A DNA stretch of 64,000 nt from Amycolatopsis japonica (GTDB lineage Bacteria; Actinomycetota; Actinomycetes; Mycobacteriales; Pseudonocardiaceae), in NCBI RefSeq assembly GCF_000732925.1, contig NZ_CP008953.1, forward strand, positions 7,185,001 to 7,249,000, read 5' to 3'. Shown here in pieces: positions 43,194-51,868 of the stretch (positions within the stretch are counted from its first letter, which is position 1; the number at the start of each line of letters is the position of its first letter). The notes beneath the pieces are model-generated. The model did no database searches, was not told where the DNA came from, and saw nothing but the letters and a program-made list of their open reading frames with translations. The translations under genes were made by a program, and so were the position numbers.

Positions 43194-44525
43194 GTGACCG
43201 CCACCACCGCAACGCAGCGCAGGCTGCGCACCGAGATCCCCGGCCCCGCTTCGCGCGCCCTGCAGGAACGACGCGCGGCCGTCGTCGCCGCCGGTGTGAG
43301 CTCGGTGCTGCCCGTCTACGTCACCTCGGCCGAAGGCGGCCTGCTCACCGACGCCGACGGCAACGTCCTGATCGACTTCGGCTCCGGTATCGCGGTGACC
43401 AACGTCGGCCACGCCGCCCCCGCCGTCGTGGACCGCGTCCGCGAGCAGGCGGGCCGGTTCACGCACACGTGTTTCATGGTCACGCCGTACGAGGGCTACG
43501 TCGAGGTGTGCGAAGCGCTCGACAAGCTGACGCCGGGTACGCACGAGAAGCGTTCGGTGCTGTTCAACTCCGGCGCCGAAGCCGTCGAGAACGCGGTGAA
43601 GATCGCCCGCGCCGCGACCGGCCGTCAGGCGGTCGTCGTGTTCGACCACGCCTACCACGGCCGCACCAACCTGACGATGGCGCTGACCGCGAAGTCCATC
43701 CCCTACAAGCACGGCTTCGGCCCGTTCGCGCCCGAGGTCTACCGGGTGCCGGGGTCGTACCCGTACCGCGACGGCCTGTCCGGTCCCGAGGCCGCGCGGA
43801 TCGCCATCGACCGGATCGAGAAGCAGATCGGCGGCGACCAGGTCGCGGCGGTCGTGCTGGAGCCGGTGCAGGGTGAAGGCGGTTTCATCGAGCCCGCCCC
43901 CGGTTTCCTTCCCGCGCTTTCCCGCTGGTGCACCGAAAACGGTGTCGTGTTCGTCGCCGACGAGGTGCAGACCGGGTTCTGCCGCACCGGCGAGTGGTTC
44001 GCGTCCACGCACGAAGAGGTCGTGCCGGACCTGATCGCCACCGCCAAGGGCATCGCGGGCGGGTTGCCGCTCGCCGCGGTCACCGGCCGCGCGGAACTGC
44101 TCGACGCCGTCCCGCCGGGTGGCCTCGGCGGCACCTACGGCGGTAACCCGATCGCGTGCGCCGCGGCGCTCGGCTCGATCGAGATCATGCGGCAGGAGAA
44201 CCTCGCGGCTTCGGCGAAGCGCATCGAGAACACGGTGCTGCCGCGGCTGCGCGCGCTGGCCGAGGAGACCGGTGTGATCGGCGACGTCCGCGGCCGCGGC
44301 GCGATGCTGGCCGCCGAATTCGTGAAGCCGGGCACCACCGAACCCGACGCCGACCTGACCAAACGCGTCGCGCAGGCCTGTCACCAGGCGGGCGTCGTCG
44401 TCCTCACCTGCGGCACCTACGGCAACGTCGTCCGTCTGCTGCCGCCGTTGTCCCTGTCCACCGAACTGCTCGAAGAGGGCCTGTCGGTCCTCGATCACGC
44501 TGTCCGTACGGAGGCCTCCAAGTGA
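43194..44525 (+). CDS. gabT: 4-aminobutyrate aminotransferase
   Basis: 443 residues from GTG 43194, chosen over a TTG six bases upstream because AGGAG is 7 nt away. Class III PLP aminotransferase: FGSGIAVTNVGHAAPAVV, FNSGAEAVENAVKIAR, YHGRTNLTMALT, VFVADEVQTGFCRTG and the PLP Lys in ATAKGIAGGLPLAAV. It moves the amino group of GABA to 2-oxoglutarate, giving succinic semialdehyde. Length is normal. The stop overlaps the next start (GTGA), so the following aldehyde dehydrogenase is translationally coupled. Confidence 0.94.
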   Translation: MTATTATQRRLRTEIPGPASRALQERRAAVVAAGVSSVLPVYVTSAEGGLLTDADGNVLIDFGSGIAVTNVGHAAPAVVDRVREQAGRFTHTCFMVTPYEGYVEVCEALDKLTPGTHEKRSVLFNSGAEAVENAVKIARAATGRQAVVVFDHAYHGRTNLTMALTAKSIPYKHGFGPFAPEVYRVPGSYPYRDGLSGPEAARIAIDRIEKQIGGDQVAAVVLEPVQGEGGFIEPAPGFLPALSRWCTENGVVFVADEVQTGFCRTGEWFASTHEEVVPDLIATAKGIAGGLPLAAVTGRAELLDAVPPGGLGGTYGGNPIACAAALGSIEIMRQENLAASAKRIENTVLPRLRALAEETGVIGDVRGRGAMLAAEFVKPGTTEPDADLTKRVAQACHQAGVVVLTCGTYGNVVRLLPPLSLSTELLEEGLSVLDHAVRTEASK

Positions 44526-45952
44526 CCACATTCCCTTACTGGGTAGCCGGAAAGCCGGTCACCAGCGACGAGACCGTCGTCGTCCGTCACTCCTTCGACG
44601 GCAGCGAGGCGGGTTCGCACCACGTTCCGTCCACTTCGGACATCGAAGCCGCGGTCCAGGCCGCGCACGACGTCCAGGACGAGTTCGCGACGCTGCCCGC
44701 GCACGTCCGGGCGGGCGCGTTGGACCACGTGTCCCGAGTTTTGGGTGAGCGGTCCGAAGAGATCGCGCAGCTGATCACCGCCGAGTCCGGCAAGCCGTTG
44801 AAGTGGGCGCGCGGCGAGATCGGGCGCGCGGCGTCGACGTTCCGCTGGGCCGCCGAGGAGGCCCGCCGGTTCTCCGGTGACCTGCAGCGGCTCGACACCG
44901 ACCCCGGCGGCACCGGACGGCTCGCGCTGGTGCGCCGCGTGCCGAAGGGACCGGTGCTCGGCATCACGCCGTTCAACTTCCCGCTGAACCTGGTGGCGCA
45001 CAAGGTCGCGCCGGCGATCGCGGTCGGCGCGCCGATCGTGCTCAAGCCCGCGCCCGCGACGCCGCTGACCGCGTTGCTGCTCGGCGAGATCCTCGCCGAG
45101 ACCCAGCTGCCCGCCGGCAGCTGGTCGATCCTCCCGGTGAGCAACGAGGAATCGGCCAAGCTGGTGGCCGACCCGCGCCTGCCGGTCGTGTCGTTCACCG
45201 GTTCCGTGCCGGTGGGCTGGGGGATCCGGGACAGCGTGCCGCGCAAGCACGTCGCGCTCGAACTCGGGGGCAACGCCGCGGTACTCGTCTGTCCTGATTG
45301 GACGGACCTGGACTTCGCGGCGCAGCGGATCGCGACGTTCGCGATGTACCAGGCCGGTCAGTCGTGCATCTCGGTGCAGCGCGTGTACGCGCACGCCGAC
45401 GTCTACGAAGAGCTTCAGGCCAAGGTGCTGGAGCAGGTACGCGCGCTCGGGACCGGCAACCCGCGCACCGACGGCGTGGACGTCGGGCCGCTGATCAACA
45501 CCGCGGCCGCATCCCGGGTGGAATCGTGGATCACGGCGGCGGTCGAGGCGGGCGGCGAACTGCTGACCGGCGGCAAGCGTGACGGCGCCACCGTCGAGCC
45601 GACGGTGCTCGCGAACGTGCCGGAGGACGCGTCGGTGATGGCCGACGAGGTCTTCGGGCCGGTCGTGTCGATCACCCGCGTGGACTCGGTGGAAGACGGC
45701 GTGCGCCGGATCAACGACTCGCGTTTCGGTCTGCAGGCGGGCGTGTTCACGCGTGACCTGCCGACGGCGTTCGACGTGTCCGCGAAGCTGCGGGTCGGTG
45801 GCGTGCTCGTCGGCGACGTGCCGAGTTTCCGCGCCGACCAGATGCCCTACGGCGGGGTGAAGGACTCCGGTGTCGGCCGCGAGGGCCCGGCGTCGGCGAT
45901 GGCGGACTTCACCGAAGAGCGCGTCACCGTCCTGACCGGCCTGACCCTCTGA
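44522..45952 (+). CDS. Aldehyde dehydrogenase, probable succinic semialdehyde dehydrogenase
   Basis: 476 residues from GTG 44522, overlapping the gabT stop by 4 bp. ALDH motifs: ITPFNFPLNLVAHKVAPA, FTGSVPVGWGI, catalytic Glu in LELGGNAAV, catalytic Cys in QAGQSCISVQR. Sequence features place it in the broad ALDH superfamily without fixing the substrate. Coupling to gabT makes succinic semialdehyde the likely substrate (to succinate). A large hairpin follows the stop. Confidence 0.87.
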   Translation: MTTFPYWVAGKPVTSDETVVVRHSFDGSEAGSHHVPSTSDIEAAVQAAHDVQDEFATLPAHVRAGALDHVSRVLGERSEEIAQLITAESGKPLKWARGEIGRAASTFRWAAEEARRFSGDLQRLDTDPGGTGRLALVRRVPKGPVLGITPFNFPLNLVAHKVAPAIAVGAPIVLKPAPATPLTALLLGEILAETQLPAGSWSILPVSNEESAKLVADPRLPVVSFTGSVPVGWGIRDSVPRKHVALELGGNAAVLVCPDWTDLDFAAQRIATFAMYQAGQSCISVQRVYAHADVYEELQAKVLEQVRALGTGNPRTDGVDVGPLINTAAASRVESWITAAVEAGGELLTGGKRDGATVEPTVLANVPEDASVMADEVFGPVVSITRVDSVEDGVRRINDSRFGLQAGVFTRDLPTAFDVSAKLRVGGVLVGDVPSFRADQMPYGGVKDSGVGREGPASAMADFTEERVTVLTGLTL

Positions 45953-45958
45953 CGCCCC

Positions 45959-46007
45959 GCATTTCGTCCTCTGGATGCGCTACTACCGCATTCAGAGGAC
46001 GAAATGC
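45959..46007. terminator. Long hairpin at the convergent ends of the ALDH and BtuF-like genes
   Basis: Arms 45959-45979 and 45987-46007 pair over 21 bp (one G-T) around a 7-nt loop. The outer sequence is GCATTTCGTCCTCTG. It starts 7 bp after the ALDH stop and extends into the BtuF-like gene, encoding its last residues HFVL and stop. It probably ends transcription from both sides. Confidence 0.8.
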
Positions 46008-46753
46008 GTGAGGTGGGCGTGCGCTTCGACGAGCGAAGGGCCGTACCAGGTCAGATAGCGACCGGAGACCAGGACGTGCTTCGCGCCGGGGAACGCTTCG
46101 GGGCCGTCGGCGTCAGTGAACTCGTAGGGCTCGTCGGGCAACACGAGCAGGTTCGCCTCTTCGGCCGCGAAGCGCGCTTGGAGCTCGTCGAGCTTCGGGC
46201 GCGGGTAACGCTCTTCGTGGTCCGCGTAGACGTTGCCGATTCCGACGCGATGCAGCACGTCACCGCCGAAGGTGTCCCGGCCGAGCACGATCCACGGCTT
46301 CCGCCAGACCGGCACGACCGCGCGGAACCGCTCCGGCACCGTCTCCCGCCAGATCTCCTCCGCCTCGACCAGCCACTCGGGCTCGGCGAGGTCGTAGGCC
46401 TGCGTCAGGATCCGCCGGATCGAGGCGAGCGCACTGGGCACGGTCGCCGACGCCTCCATCACCCAGACCGGGATTCCGTTGGCGCGTAAGCGTTCCACGT
46501 CCTCCGGCCGGTTCTCCTCGGAGTTCGCCAGCACCAGATCCGGTTCGAGTTCGAGTACCTTGTCGACGTTCGGGTACTTGGAGCCGCCCACCCGCGGGAC
46601 GTCCAGATCGACCGGATGGGTGCAGTAGTCCGTCGCGCCGGCGAGCCGTCCCGGCGCGCTCACCTCGACGGCCTCGGTCAGCGACGGCACGAGCGAGACC
46701 ACCCGCGACGCCGGTTCGCGCAGCGGGACCACTTCGCCGAGGTCGTCGATCAT
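45992..46753 (-). CDS. BtuF-like helical-backbone metal receptor (cobalamin/siderophore-type binding domain)
   Basis: 253 residues. Periplasmic-binding-protein type III fold: RVVSLVPSLTEAVEV, GATDYCTHP, VGGSKYPNVDKVLELEPDLV, ANSEENRPEDVERLRANGIP. This class binds cobalamin or metal chelates. There is no signal peptide and no permease gene next to it, so it may act inside the cell rather than in import. The start ATG overlaps the stop of the RNB exonuclease gene (ATGA), giving translational coupling. Its last codons lie within the terminator hairpin. Confidence 0.8.
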   Translation of the reverse strand: MIDDLGEVVPLREPASRVVSLVPSLTEAVEVSAPGRLAGATDYCTHPVDLDVPRVGGSKYPNVDKVLELEPDLVLANSEENRPEDVERLRANGIPVWVMEASATVPSALASIRRILTQAYDLAEPEWLVEAEEIWRETVPERFRAVVPVWRKPWIVLGRDTFGGDVLHRVGIGNVYADHEERYPRPKLDELQARFAAEEANLLVLPDEPYEFTDADGPEAFPGAKHVLVSGRYLTWYGPSLVEAHAHLTHFVL

Positions 46754-48174
46754 GCCCGCTCGAACGACAGTTTCCGCTTGTCGACGTCCACCGCGGTGAG
46801 CCGGACGCGGATCCGCTCGCCCTCCGGCAGCTTTTCGCCCGTGCACTTGGACATCACCGGCGGATCCTCGACCAGGATCTCGGCCTTGGTCTCCTCCGCG
46901 CGCAGCACGATCGCGCTGAACTCGCCGCCGATGTGCTCGGCCATCACCCAGACCTCGACCTGGTCGATGGTGGCGCGTTCGACCTTGGCCGCCAGCGTGT
47001 CGGACGCCGACATCTGTTCCGGCACCTCCGAAAGCGCCGCGCGCACCCACTCGGGCACTTCGCGGCCGGCGCTCACCGCGAGACAGATCTCGGTGGCGAA
47101 CCGGTCGACCAGGCGCCGGATCGGCGCGGTGACATGGGCGTACGCGCCGCCGATCCCGGCGTGCGTCGTCAGCTCCGGCAGTTCGCCGTCGAACGCGGTG
47201 TACCCGGCGCCGCGCAAAAGCCTTGTGGTGTCGGCGAAAAGCGCCATGGACGCGGGCTGCCCGGGGTCGAGCGCGGCCAGGAACTCCGACACGCTCTTGC
47301 CTTCCGGCCAGTCGATGTTCAGCGCCTGCGCGGACCGGCCCAGCCATTCGACCGCCTCGGGGTCGGGCTGCGGCAGCGTGCGCAGGACGCCGATCTTCGC
47401 GTCGATCATGATCTTGGCCGCGGCCATGCCGGTGAGCAGCGAGATCTCGGCGTTCCACGCGTCGACGTCGTTGCGCGGCCGCTGGATCAGCGCCCAGCCG
47501 CCGTCGGGGTCGCCGCTGATCTCCTGCTCCGGCAGCTGCAGTTCGACCGCGCCGCGCCGGATCGCGAGCTCGCGCCGCAGGCGGCCGAGCTCGGGCAGCG
47601 CGGCGACCGAGGGATGCGGGTCGCCCGCGTCGATGGAGGCCTGGACGGTCTCGTAGTCGAACTGCTCGGTGGACCGGACCAATGCCCGGCGGACCTTGGT
47701 CGCCGTCGGCTCGCCGTTCGCGTCGACGTCGACGGTCCACAGCACGGCGGGCCGGGTCTCCCCCGGCAGCAGGCTCGCCGCGCCTTCGGACAGCACCGGC
47801 GGATGCAGCGGCACGTTCCCGTCGGGCAGGTAGAGCGTCTGCCCGCGGCGGCGTGCCTCCTTGTCGAGCGCGCCACCCGGCGGGATGAACGCGGCCAGAT
47901 CGGCGATCGCGTAGTGGACCCGGAAGCCGCCGCCGTCGACGCGTTCGATCAGCACCGCCTGGTCGAGGTCCTTGGCGCCGGGCGGGTCGATGGTGACGAA
48001 GGGCAGACCGGTGGCGTCCTCGCGTTCCCCGGCCGACTCGAGCGGGTCGACGACCGCCGCCTCCGCCTCGGCGAGCACGTCGGGCCCGAACGACTCCGGC
48101 AGCACGAACTCGGCGCGCAGGTGACCGAAGTCCCCTCCCGCCGCATGTGTCCTGATCACGAGTGGAGGCACCAC
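46750..48174 (-). CDS. RNB-domain exoribonuclease (RNase II/R family)
   Basis: 474 residues. The catalytic RNB domain (about 50-370) has the metal-binding aspartates in TIDPPGAKDLDQAV, the RHYAIAD-like strand VHYAIADLAAF, and the C-terminal motif YAHVTAPIRRLVDRFATE. It digests RNA 3' to 5'. It lacks the N-terminal cold-shock domains of RNase R and has only a short OB-like tail (about 400-474), as in the shorter actinobacterial members. Cytoplasmic; upstream of and coupled to the BtuF-like gene; divergent from the P-loop ATPase gene. Confidence 0.9.
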   Translation of the reverse strand: MVPPLVIRTHAAGGDFGHLRAEFVLPESFGPDVLAEAEAAVVDPLESAGEREDATGLPFVTIDPPGAKDLDQAVLIERVDGGGFRVHYAIADLAAFIPPGGALDKEARRRGQTLYLPDGNVPLHPPVLSEGAASLLPGETRPAVLWTVDVDANGEPTATKVRRALVRSTEQFDYETVQASIDAGDPHPSVAALPELGRLRRELAIRRGAVELQLPEQEISGDPDGGWALIQRPRNDVDAWNAEISLLTGMAAAKIMIDAKIGVLRTLPQPDPEAVEWLGRSAQALNIDWPEGKSVSEFLAALDPGQPASMALFADTTRLLRGAGYTAFDGELPELTTHAGIGGAYAHVTAPIRRLVDRFATEICLAVSAGREVPEWVRAALSEVPEQMSASDTLAAKVERATIDQVEVWVMAEHIGGEFSAIVLRAEETKAEILVEDPPVMSKCTGEKLPEGERIRVRLTAVDVDKRKLSFERA

Positions 48175-48250
48175 CCAACCCTATCCCGATCCGGCGCCGT
48201 TGATCGCCCGTTCGGGTGCGGGCCGGTCGGGTGTACGTTACGGATCGAAA

Positions 48251-48271
48251 TGAAAACCGATACCCTTTTCA
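48251..48271. promoter_or_regulatory. Candidate operator TGAAAA-N9-TTTTCA
   Basis: An AT-rich inverted repeat in otherwise GC-rich DNA, 22 bp before the GTG of the P-loop ATPase gene and overlapping its leader. The half-sites resemble those of actinobacterial Zur boxes, but the spacing (9 nt) is wider than the 3 nt of the TGAAAATGATTTTCA-type site, so I do not assign the regulator. Confidence 0.45.
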
Positions 48272-48293
48272 AAACGACAGGAAGGGCCGTGGC

Positions 48294-49259
48294 GTGAAGA
48301 TCGCGTTCGTCGGGAAGGGCGGCAGCGGCAAGACCACGCTGGCGTCGCTGTTCACCGCGTACCTGGCAGGCGGCGGGAAACCGGTGCTGGCGATCGACGC
48401 GGACATCAACCAGCATCTCGCCGTCGCGCTCGGCGCGAGCGAGGAAGAGGCCATCGCGTGGCCGACGCTCGGCGACAACATGGGCCTGATCAAGGAGTAC
48501 CTGCGCGGCGACAACCCGCGGATCGCCGACGCGGCCTCGATGATCAAGACGACGCCGCCGGGGCGCGGGTCGCGGCTGGTCCGGCCGTTCGAGGACAACC
48601 CGATCTTCGAGGCGTGCTTCCGCGAGTTCGGCGGCGTGCGGCTCGGCGTCACCGGGCAGTTCGACGAGGACGACCTCGGCGTCGCGTGCTACCACTCGAA
48701 GGTCGGCGCGGCGGAACTGCTGCTGAACCACATGATCGACGACGCGGGCGAGTACGTCGTCATGGACATGACCGCGGGCGCCGACGCGTTCGCGTCCGGG
48801 CTGTTCACGCGGTTCGACGTGACGTTCCTGGTGTGCGAGCCGACCGTGCGCAGCGTCGGCGTGTACCGGCAGTACGCCGACTACGCGCGGGACTTCGGCG
48901 TGCGGCTGGTCGTCGTGGGCAACAAGGTGACCGAGGACGAGGACATCGAGTTCCTGCGCGAAGAGGTCGGCGACGCCCTGCTGGGCTGGATGGAGAACTC
49001 GCGGCACGTCCGCGCCGCCGAACGCGGCCGCGCGCGCCCGATCGGCGAACTCGAGGCGCACAACCTCGGGACGCTGGGCTCGATGCTCGCGACCGTCGAC
49101 GGCGAGCGGCGCGACTGGGCCCGCTACCAGCGGCAGGGCGTCGAGTTCCACCTGCGCAACGCGCGGGCGTGGGGCAGCGGGCGGGCCGGGGAAGACCTCA
49201 CGGCCCAGGTGGACCCGGAGTTCGTGATGGGACCGGCACTCGCCGGACAGGACGCCTGA
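48294..49259 (+). CDS. NifH/CooC/MinD-like P-loop ATPase
   Basis: 321 residues from GTG 48294, with GGAAGG at 8 nt. It opens with the deviant Walker A loop KIAFVGKGGSGKTTLASLF, followed by LAIDADINQHLAVALG and VVMDMTAGADAFASGLFTRF, as in the CooC/NifH/Mrp group. CooC proteins insert nickel into carbon monoxide dehydrogenase; related proteins handle other metal centres or septum placement. No partner enzyme is nearby. The single inverted repeat in the leader suggests metal- or stress-linked control, but this is unproven. Confidence 0.83.
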   Translation: MKIAFVGKGGSGKTTLASLFTAYLAGGGKPVLAIDADINQHLAVALGASEEEAIAWPTLGDNMGLIKEYLRGDNPRIADAASMIKTTPPGRGSRLVRPFEDNPIFEACFREFGGVRLGVTGQFDEDDLGVACYHSKVGAAELLLNHMIDDAGEYVVMDMTAGADAFASGLFTRFDVTFLVCEPTVRSVGVYRQYADYARDFGVRLVVVGNKVTEDEDIEFLREEVGDALLGWMENSRHVRAAERGRARPIGELEAHNLGTLGSMLATVDGERRDWARYQRQGVEFHLRNARAWGSGRAGEDLTAQVDPEFVMGPALAGQDA

Positions 49260-49275
49260 TCGCAGTGTGCGCGGA

Positions 49276-49400
49276 GGCGTGACTCGCGTGATCAGGGACG
49301 TGACTCGCGTGATTGGAGGCGTGACTCGGGTGTTCCGCCGCTGAGCACGCGAGTTCCGGCTTCGATCACGCGAGTCACGCCGCTGATCACGTGAGTGCGG
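49276..49400. repeat. Cluster of direct and inverted GTGACTCGCGTGATC-type repeats
   Basis: Three direct units (starting near 49279, 49300 and 49321) are followed by inverted units near 49342, 49364 and 49384. The arms 49276-49293 and 49364-49381 are perfect 18-bp complements with a 70-nt loop. This fills most of the 153 bp between the convergent P-loop ATPase and SPOR genes. Confidence 0.8.
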
Positions 49401-49412
49401 GCCTGGTGCGGG

Positions 49413-49610
49413 TCAGTCGCCGTTCCACTTGGCGTCTTCGGCGTCGGCCTGCTTCGTGCGTTCCTTGGCGATTTCCAAGGCGCGCCTGGCCGTCGCCTCG
49501 TCCGGGTACGGGCCCAGGAGGTCGATGCTGCGGCCTCGTTCCAGGTGCTCGACCTGGTTCGTCTTGGTGTTGAAGTACCAGCCCTGATCCGGGTTCGGGT
49601 CGCTCGACAT
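49413..49610 (-). CDS. Small SPOR-domain protein
   Basis: 65 residues. WYFNTKTNQVEHLERG, then LLGPYPDEATARRALEIAKE, is a single SPOR-like repeat: an aromatic strand, then the GPY(P/S)xxxEA pattern and helix. It has no signal peptide or membrane segment. SPOR domains bind denuded peptidoglycan in other proteins; with no export signal the role here is unclear. Likely the last gene downstream of the T4SS-like operon (34 bp gap), convergent with the P-loop ATPase. Confidence 0.75.
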   Translation of the reverse strand: MSSDPNPDQGWYFNTKTNQVEHLERGRSIDLLGPYPDEATARRALEIAKERTKQADAEDAKWNGD

Positions 49611-49644
49611 ACGTCAAGCCTGACATCACCCGGACGTCCTGTCA

Positions 49645-50763
49645 TCACTTGCGATAGCGGTAGGGGATCTCCGTGGGATCGCCGGTCGGGCCGAACTCGC
49701 CGCCCTCGGGCTGATCCACCTTCGAACTTTCCGGCACGTTCTCGGCGAGCTCGTCGAACCAGCCCCGGTGCATCGGCACACCACGCGGCGGAGTCGCCGG
49801 TTCCGGCGCGACGGGAATCCCCTGCGGGGGTGACGCCGGCATCGCGGCCGACGGCGGCGCCGTGACAGGCGGATCGGGAGGACTGACGGGCGGCTCCGGC
49901 TCGGCCGGACTCGCCGCGGCGGGTCGCACCTCCGGAGTGGCCGGAGGGGCGCTGACCGCCGGCGGCTGCATCCGGCTGGGCTGGGGCAGCGGAGGCGGCG
50001 CCTGGGCCGGGGGCGCCTGGGACACGGGTGGCTGAGGCGCGGGCACCTGCTGAGAAGCGGGCGCCTGAGTCGCGGGTGGCTGAGGCGCCTGAGGTGTGGG
50101 CGCTTGAGGTGCGGGAGCCTGCGGAGCCCCGTGATTGCCCGGCAACGGCGGAGCGGGCGGCCCGGAAGGCGGCGCGACCGTACGCCACACCGGCGCGGGT
50201 CCGATGTTCATCGGCGCCGGAGCACGCGGCGGCTGCCCGGTCGCGGGCGGCGCGGCCTGCGAAGGCGGCGGAGGCGCCTGGCGCTGCGAAGGCTTCGGGA
50301 TCGGGTCCAGGCACGAGACGAGCACAGTGGTGTTCGCCGGATCTTCGACCTTCCGCCCACTGCGCTCGCGGTAGATCATCTCGCCTTCGGTGTCCATCTC
50401 GACCAGGTAGCCGGCCTCCGCCAGCTGCTCTTCGTCGAGGTCGACGAGCTTTTCGTAGCGCGAAGGGACGACACGGTAGATCGGCCAGGCGAGCCTGCCG
50501 TTCTCCTGATGGAACTGCGCCAGCAACGCGGCCATCTGCTGCTGCCAGGGCAGCGACATCCCCTCGGCCAGCGAACGCGGCAACACGACGTAACCGGGGT
50601 CGACGCCCGGCCAGCCCTGGTTCAGCTGATCGGCCAGCGGCGTGCTCGACGCCGGCCGCGCCGCCTGCCGTGCGGGCTGGGCGGTGCCGAAGAGATCGCG
50701 GGGATCGACCTCCGGGCCGTTCCCCGCCGCGGGCTTGCCTCGCCTTCCGAATTTCCGTGCCAC
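49645..50763 (-). CDS. Proline-rich protein of the T4SS-like operon
   Basis: About 372 residues. GTG 50763 (VARKFGRRGKPAAG) is preferred because AGAGG lies 9 nt upstream; an ATG at 50772 directly abuts it. Residues about 60-160 form a conserved-looking domain (YVVLPRSLAEGMSLPWQQQM, WPIYRVVPSRYEKLVDLDEE, YLVEMDTEGEMIYRE). About 165-330 is a long Pro/Ala/Gln-rich stretch, probably disordered and cell-wall spanning or scaffolding. The C-terminus is acidic. I recognise no family; position suggests an accessory part of the secretion system. Confidence 0.75.
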   Translation of the reverse strand: MARKFGRRGKPAAGNGPEVDPRDLFGTAQPARQAARPASSTPLADQLNQGWPGVDPGYVVLPRSLAEGMSLPWQQQMAALLAQFHQENGRLAWPIYRVVPSRYEKLVDLDEEQLAEAGYLVEMDTEGEMIYRERSGRKVEDPANTTVLVSCLDPIPKPSQRQAPPPPSQAAPPATGQPPRAPAPMNIGPAPVWRTVAPPSGPPAPPLPGNHGAPQAPAPQAPTPQAPQPPATQAPASQQVPAPQPPVSQAPPAQAPPPLPQPSRMQPPAVSAPPATPEVRPAAASPAEPEPPVSPPDPPVTAPPSAAMPASPPQGIPVAPEPATPPRGVPMHRGWFDELAENVPESSKVDQPEGGEFGPTGDPTEIPYRYRK

Positions 50764-50865
50764 GTTCTTCATCCTCTGCCAGTGTGCGGCCGCTCGCCGG
50801 TGGACAGGCCGCCACTTCGGGTGAATCGGATGGTCCCGCGATCGCGATACCACGCTTTCACCATG

Positions 50866-51864
50866 CTAAACGCCAGGACGGACCGCCTGCGCGACCACTT
50901 CGGCCTCGTCGAAGGAGAAGTCGCGGATGTGCACCGGCACCCCGGTCTGCTGCGCTTCGACGATCTTGCCGTCACCCAGGTACATCATCACGTGGTGGAT
51001 GGTCGCCGGGTTCGACGGCACGGTGGCGAGGAACAGCAGATCACCCGGCTGCGCCTGACGCACCGGCAGCATCGCGCCGCCCTTGTACTGGTCACGCGAA
51101 ACCCGCGGAATGATGATCCCCGCCGACTCGTAGGCCCGCAGCATCAGGCCGGAACAGTCATAGCTGTTCGGACCGGTGGCGCCCCAGACGTACGGCTTGC
51201 CCTGCTCGGCGAGGGCGAACTTGATGGCCTGCGCGGCCGCCTGGCTCGGCGGCACGACACTGCCCACGCTCGTCCCGCAGCCGACGACGTCGACGATCTG
51301 GCCCTCGTTCTGCACGAGGAGCGCCGCCATCGGTTCCCAGTTGTGGTACCGGTCGGGGAAGCCGGAGCGTTCGACGCGCTGGGCGGCGTCGCCGGGCCGC
51401 ATGTTCTCCCAGTCCGGCACCGCGAGCAGCACGTCGAAGAACTTGTTGACCTGGTACGGCGGGTCGGTGACCTGCGCGACGGTGCCCCAGCCCATCGACG
51501 GCCGCATCTGGAAGATGCCGAGCGAGTCGCGGTCGCCGTAGGTCAGGTTCCGCAGTTTGGACTCGGTCATCCCGGCCTGGATCGCCACCTGCCACGCGCG
51601 CGGGGACAGCGTGCGCTGTTTGCCGATCGAGATGATCAGCGCGACGATCCCCTTCTGTTCCTCGTCCAGCTTGTTGATGTCCGAAGAACCGCGATCGGTC
51701 TGCCCCGGCAGGGTCGGCCCGACCGACGCGTCGCAGGAGGTCTTGACGATCCCGCCCGACTGGGCCTCCACGTGGTCGGTCACCACCTTGGTGACCGTGC
51801 TCGTGGTGACCACCGCGGCGAAGACCGCGGCGATCAGCACGCCGACGATGATCCCGATCTTCAT
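50866..51864 (-). CDS. Cell-wall hydrolase with lysozyme-like and NlpC/P60 domains (T4SS-associated)
   Basis: 332 residues. An N-terminal membrane anchor/signal (IGIIVGVLIAAVFAAVVTT) leads to a lytic-transglycosylase-like region (about 75-190; AIQAGMTESKLRNLTYGDRD with the candidate catalytic Glu). The C-terminal NlpC/P60 domain (about 210-330) has the Cys in SYDCSGLMLRAYE and His in IHHVMMYLGDGKIVEA. This two-domain layout is typical of wall-opening hydrolases in Gram-positive conjugative systems (TcpG-like). It lies 4 bp after the VirB8-like gene in the same operon. Confidence 0.88.
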   Translation of the reverse strand: MKIGIIVGVLIAAVFAAVVTTSTVTKVVTDHVEAQSGGIVKTSCDASVGPTLPGQTDRGSSDINKLDEEQKGIVALIISIGKQRTLSPRAWQVAIQAGMTESKLRNLTYGDRDSLGIFQMRPSMGWGTVAQVTDPPYQVNKFFDVLLAVPDWENMRPGDAAQRVERSGFPDRYHNWEPMAALLVQNEGQIVDVVGCGTSVGSVVPPSQAAAQAIKFALAEQGKPYVWGATGPNSYDCSGLMLRAYESAGIIIPRVSRDQYKGGAMLPVRQAQPGDLLFLATVPSNPATIHHVMMYLGDGKIVEAQQTGVPVHIRDFSFDEAEVVAQAVRPGV

Positions 51865-51868
51865 CGGG

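Noticed and set aside
48251..48271. Zur box
   Set aside because: Half-sites are alike, but the 9-nt spacer does not fit the known 3-nt spacing; kept only as an unassigned operator.
49276..49400. CRISPR array
   Set aside because: Units are only ~15 bp, in both orientations, with irregular spacing and no spacers or cas genes.
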